From JACCTH01 sp050741915 (GTDB lineage Bacteria > Actinomycetota > Acidimicrobiia > Spongiisociales > ZC4RG35), in NCBI GenBank assembly GCA_050741915.1, contig JBOGEX010000144.1:1-59723 (forward strand): a DNA stretch of 59,723 nt, given 5' to 3'. Both the position numbers and the translations under genes were made by a program. The notes under the pieces are model-generated. The model did not search any database, was not told the origin of the DNA, and worked only from the letters and a program-made list of their open reading frames with translations. Of this stretch, positions 59,131 through 59,723 are shown in pieces; within the stretch, counting starts at the first letter, position 1; the number at the start of each line of letters is the position of its first letter.

Positions 59131-59723
59131 GCTGTTGCAAACGCCTCGGATACGGATCGGCGGCCAAACACCACCTCCATGGCCCCAACCTGCCCGGCAC
59201 CAAGATCTTTGAGAACTTGGTCCTCCATAGAGAAGATGACTTGGCCGGCATCATCGATGACCTCTGCTTGTCGCAGTTCGACAAGCGGCAGGGCCGCAGC
59301 CACCAATAACGAAGCTCCGGGACCGCCTGCGAACCGGCACAGGATCTCTTCCTGGCCGTCGGGTAGGACCAGGCGCGCATGCCATCCGATCGGTAGGTGG
59401 CAGGTCAGCACCATCAGACCAGCTTCACTCACTATGTGCAGAGCGCCTTGCTGCTTGGTTGGCATCGGCTGCACCGCGACACCGAATGTGGTGTCCCGGT
59501 CGACTCGGACCGTGACTTCATCAGTCACAAGGCCCACTCGAGCCTCCCAGATATGACCGGCTAGTGGTCCACCGGTACGGACGCCGTCGGCGTTGTCACA
59601 AGCGACCGTCGGGTTCTCTGCGACCGGTTCGAGGAATCGAGTGGTGTCGGTGGAACCACCTCGCAATGAACAGCCGCCACAGACCATCAGGGCCGCAGCC
59701 AACAAACAGACGCGGGACGCCGA
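59082..59723 (-). CDS. Lipoprotein (5' end at window edge)
   Basis: At least 207 residues. Signal (L)LAAALMVCGGCSLRGG with lipobox GGC; the frame is open to the window edge (ASRVC..), so the real start may be just outside. Beta-rich domain with WEARVGLVTDEVTVRVDRDT and ALPLVELRQAEVIDDAGQVI. The last about 18 residues (TAPSRSTTVIGQPREAE) are antisense to the toxin remnant and probably not original, so this gene also lost its natural 3' end at the junction near 59128. No family recognised. Confidence 0.65.
   Translation of the reverse strand, partial: SASRVCLLAAALMVCGGCSLRGGSTDTTRFLEPVAENPTVACDNADGVRTGGPLAGHIWEARVGLVTDEVTVRVDRDTTFGVAVQPMPTKQQGALHIVSEAGLMVLTCHLPIGWHARLVLPDGQEEILCRFAGGPGASLLVAAALPLVELRQAEVIDDAGQVIFSMEDQVLKDLGAGQVGAMEVVFGRRSVSEAFATAPSRSTTVIGQPREAE

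Noticed and set aside
1..59723. CRISPR arrays, rRNA genes or insertion-sequence transposases
   Set aside because: No regular direct-repeat/spacer arrays, rRNA segments or transposase motifs were seen on either strand.

Overview
The window is a high-GC bacterial chromosome segment, most probably from an actinobacterium of the Acidimicrobiia type. The evidence is a flavin/F420-style luciferase-like oxidoreductase, a SufBCDSU iron-sulfur pathway that uses SufU, SufB carrying inteins (as in mycobacteria), inositol-3-phosphate synthase, menaquinone genes menA/B/E, a MurA with Asp in place of the catalytic Cys, a HTH/Clp-N gene pair, frequent GTG starts and several ECF sigma factors. The taxonomic call is inference from gene content; no rRNA is present.

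Positions 1-47000 look like core genome. Suf genes lie in three places: sufC1-sufS-sufU on + (842-3261), sufD-Rieske-sufC2 on - (9337-11662), and sufB on - (15042-18533). SufB is interrupted by two inteins. A NifU-type scaffold (41330) adds to the Fe-S theme. Around these lie a two-component system flanked by two secreted proteins that share a domain (3397-6856), fumC, an M42-like peptidase, a family-5-like uracil-DNA glycosylase, a secreted DUF4015-type protein, a HTH/Clp-N pair, the large subunit of glutamate synthase, a Tat-exported M23 peptidase, a HAD/LON/DUF6941-like operon, ino1 and a secreted 5'-nucleotidase. A cobalamin riboswitch controls btuF, but its permease and ATPase partners are fused remnants. 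Then come arfB, menE, menB, menA, ppdK, a short MeaB-like GTPase, a SpoIID-like protein, murA, rpiB and an ECF sigma factor with its membrane partner.

From about 47100 the character changes. At 47127-47175 lies the 3' half of a tRNA-Glu(UUC) gene on the - strand, still followed by its terminator but lacking the 5' half. This is the pattern left when an integrative element uses a tRNA gene as its target. To its right, up to the window end, lie mostly small secreted or lipoprotein genes, two more ECF sigma/membrane-protein pairs, two toxin-antitoxin loci and several frameshifted genes. Nearly every transcription unit there is separated from the next by a copy of an imperfectly palindromic element of about 60 bp (about ten copies, GTGCCGATAGCG... 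to ...TTGATCGGCGC). The layout resembles a cassette array, but no integrase is visible and the canonical integron attC core is absent. This is the most interesting part of the window.

Three further dispersed palindromic families occupy intergenic space in the core part: a C-rich double hairpin (six copies at five loci), AACCCTGGGTT elements (five loci) and ATTCTTGCGTA-bounded hairpins (two loci). One C-rich copy has supplied the C-terminal codons of menE.
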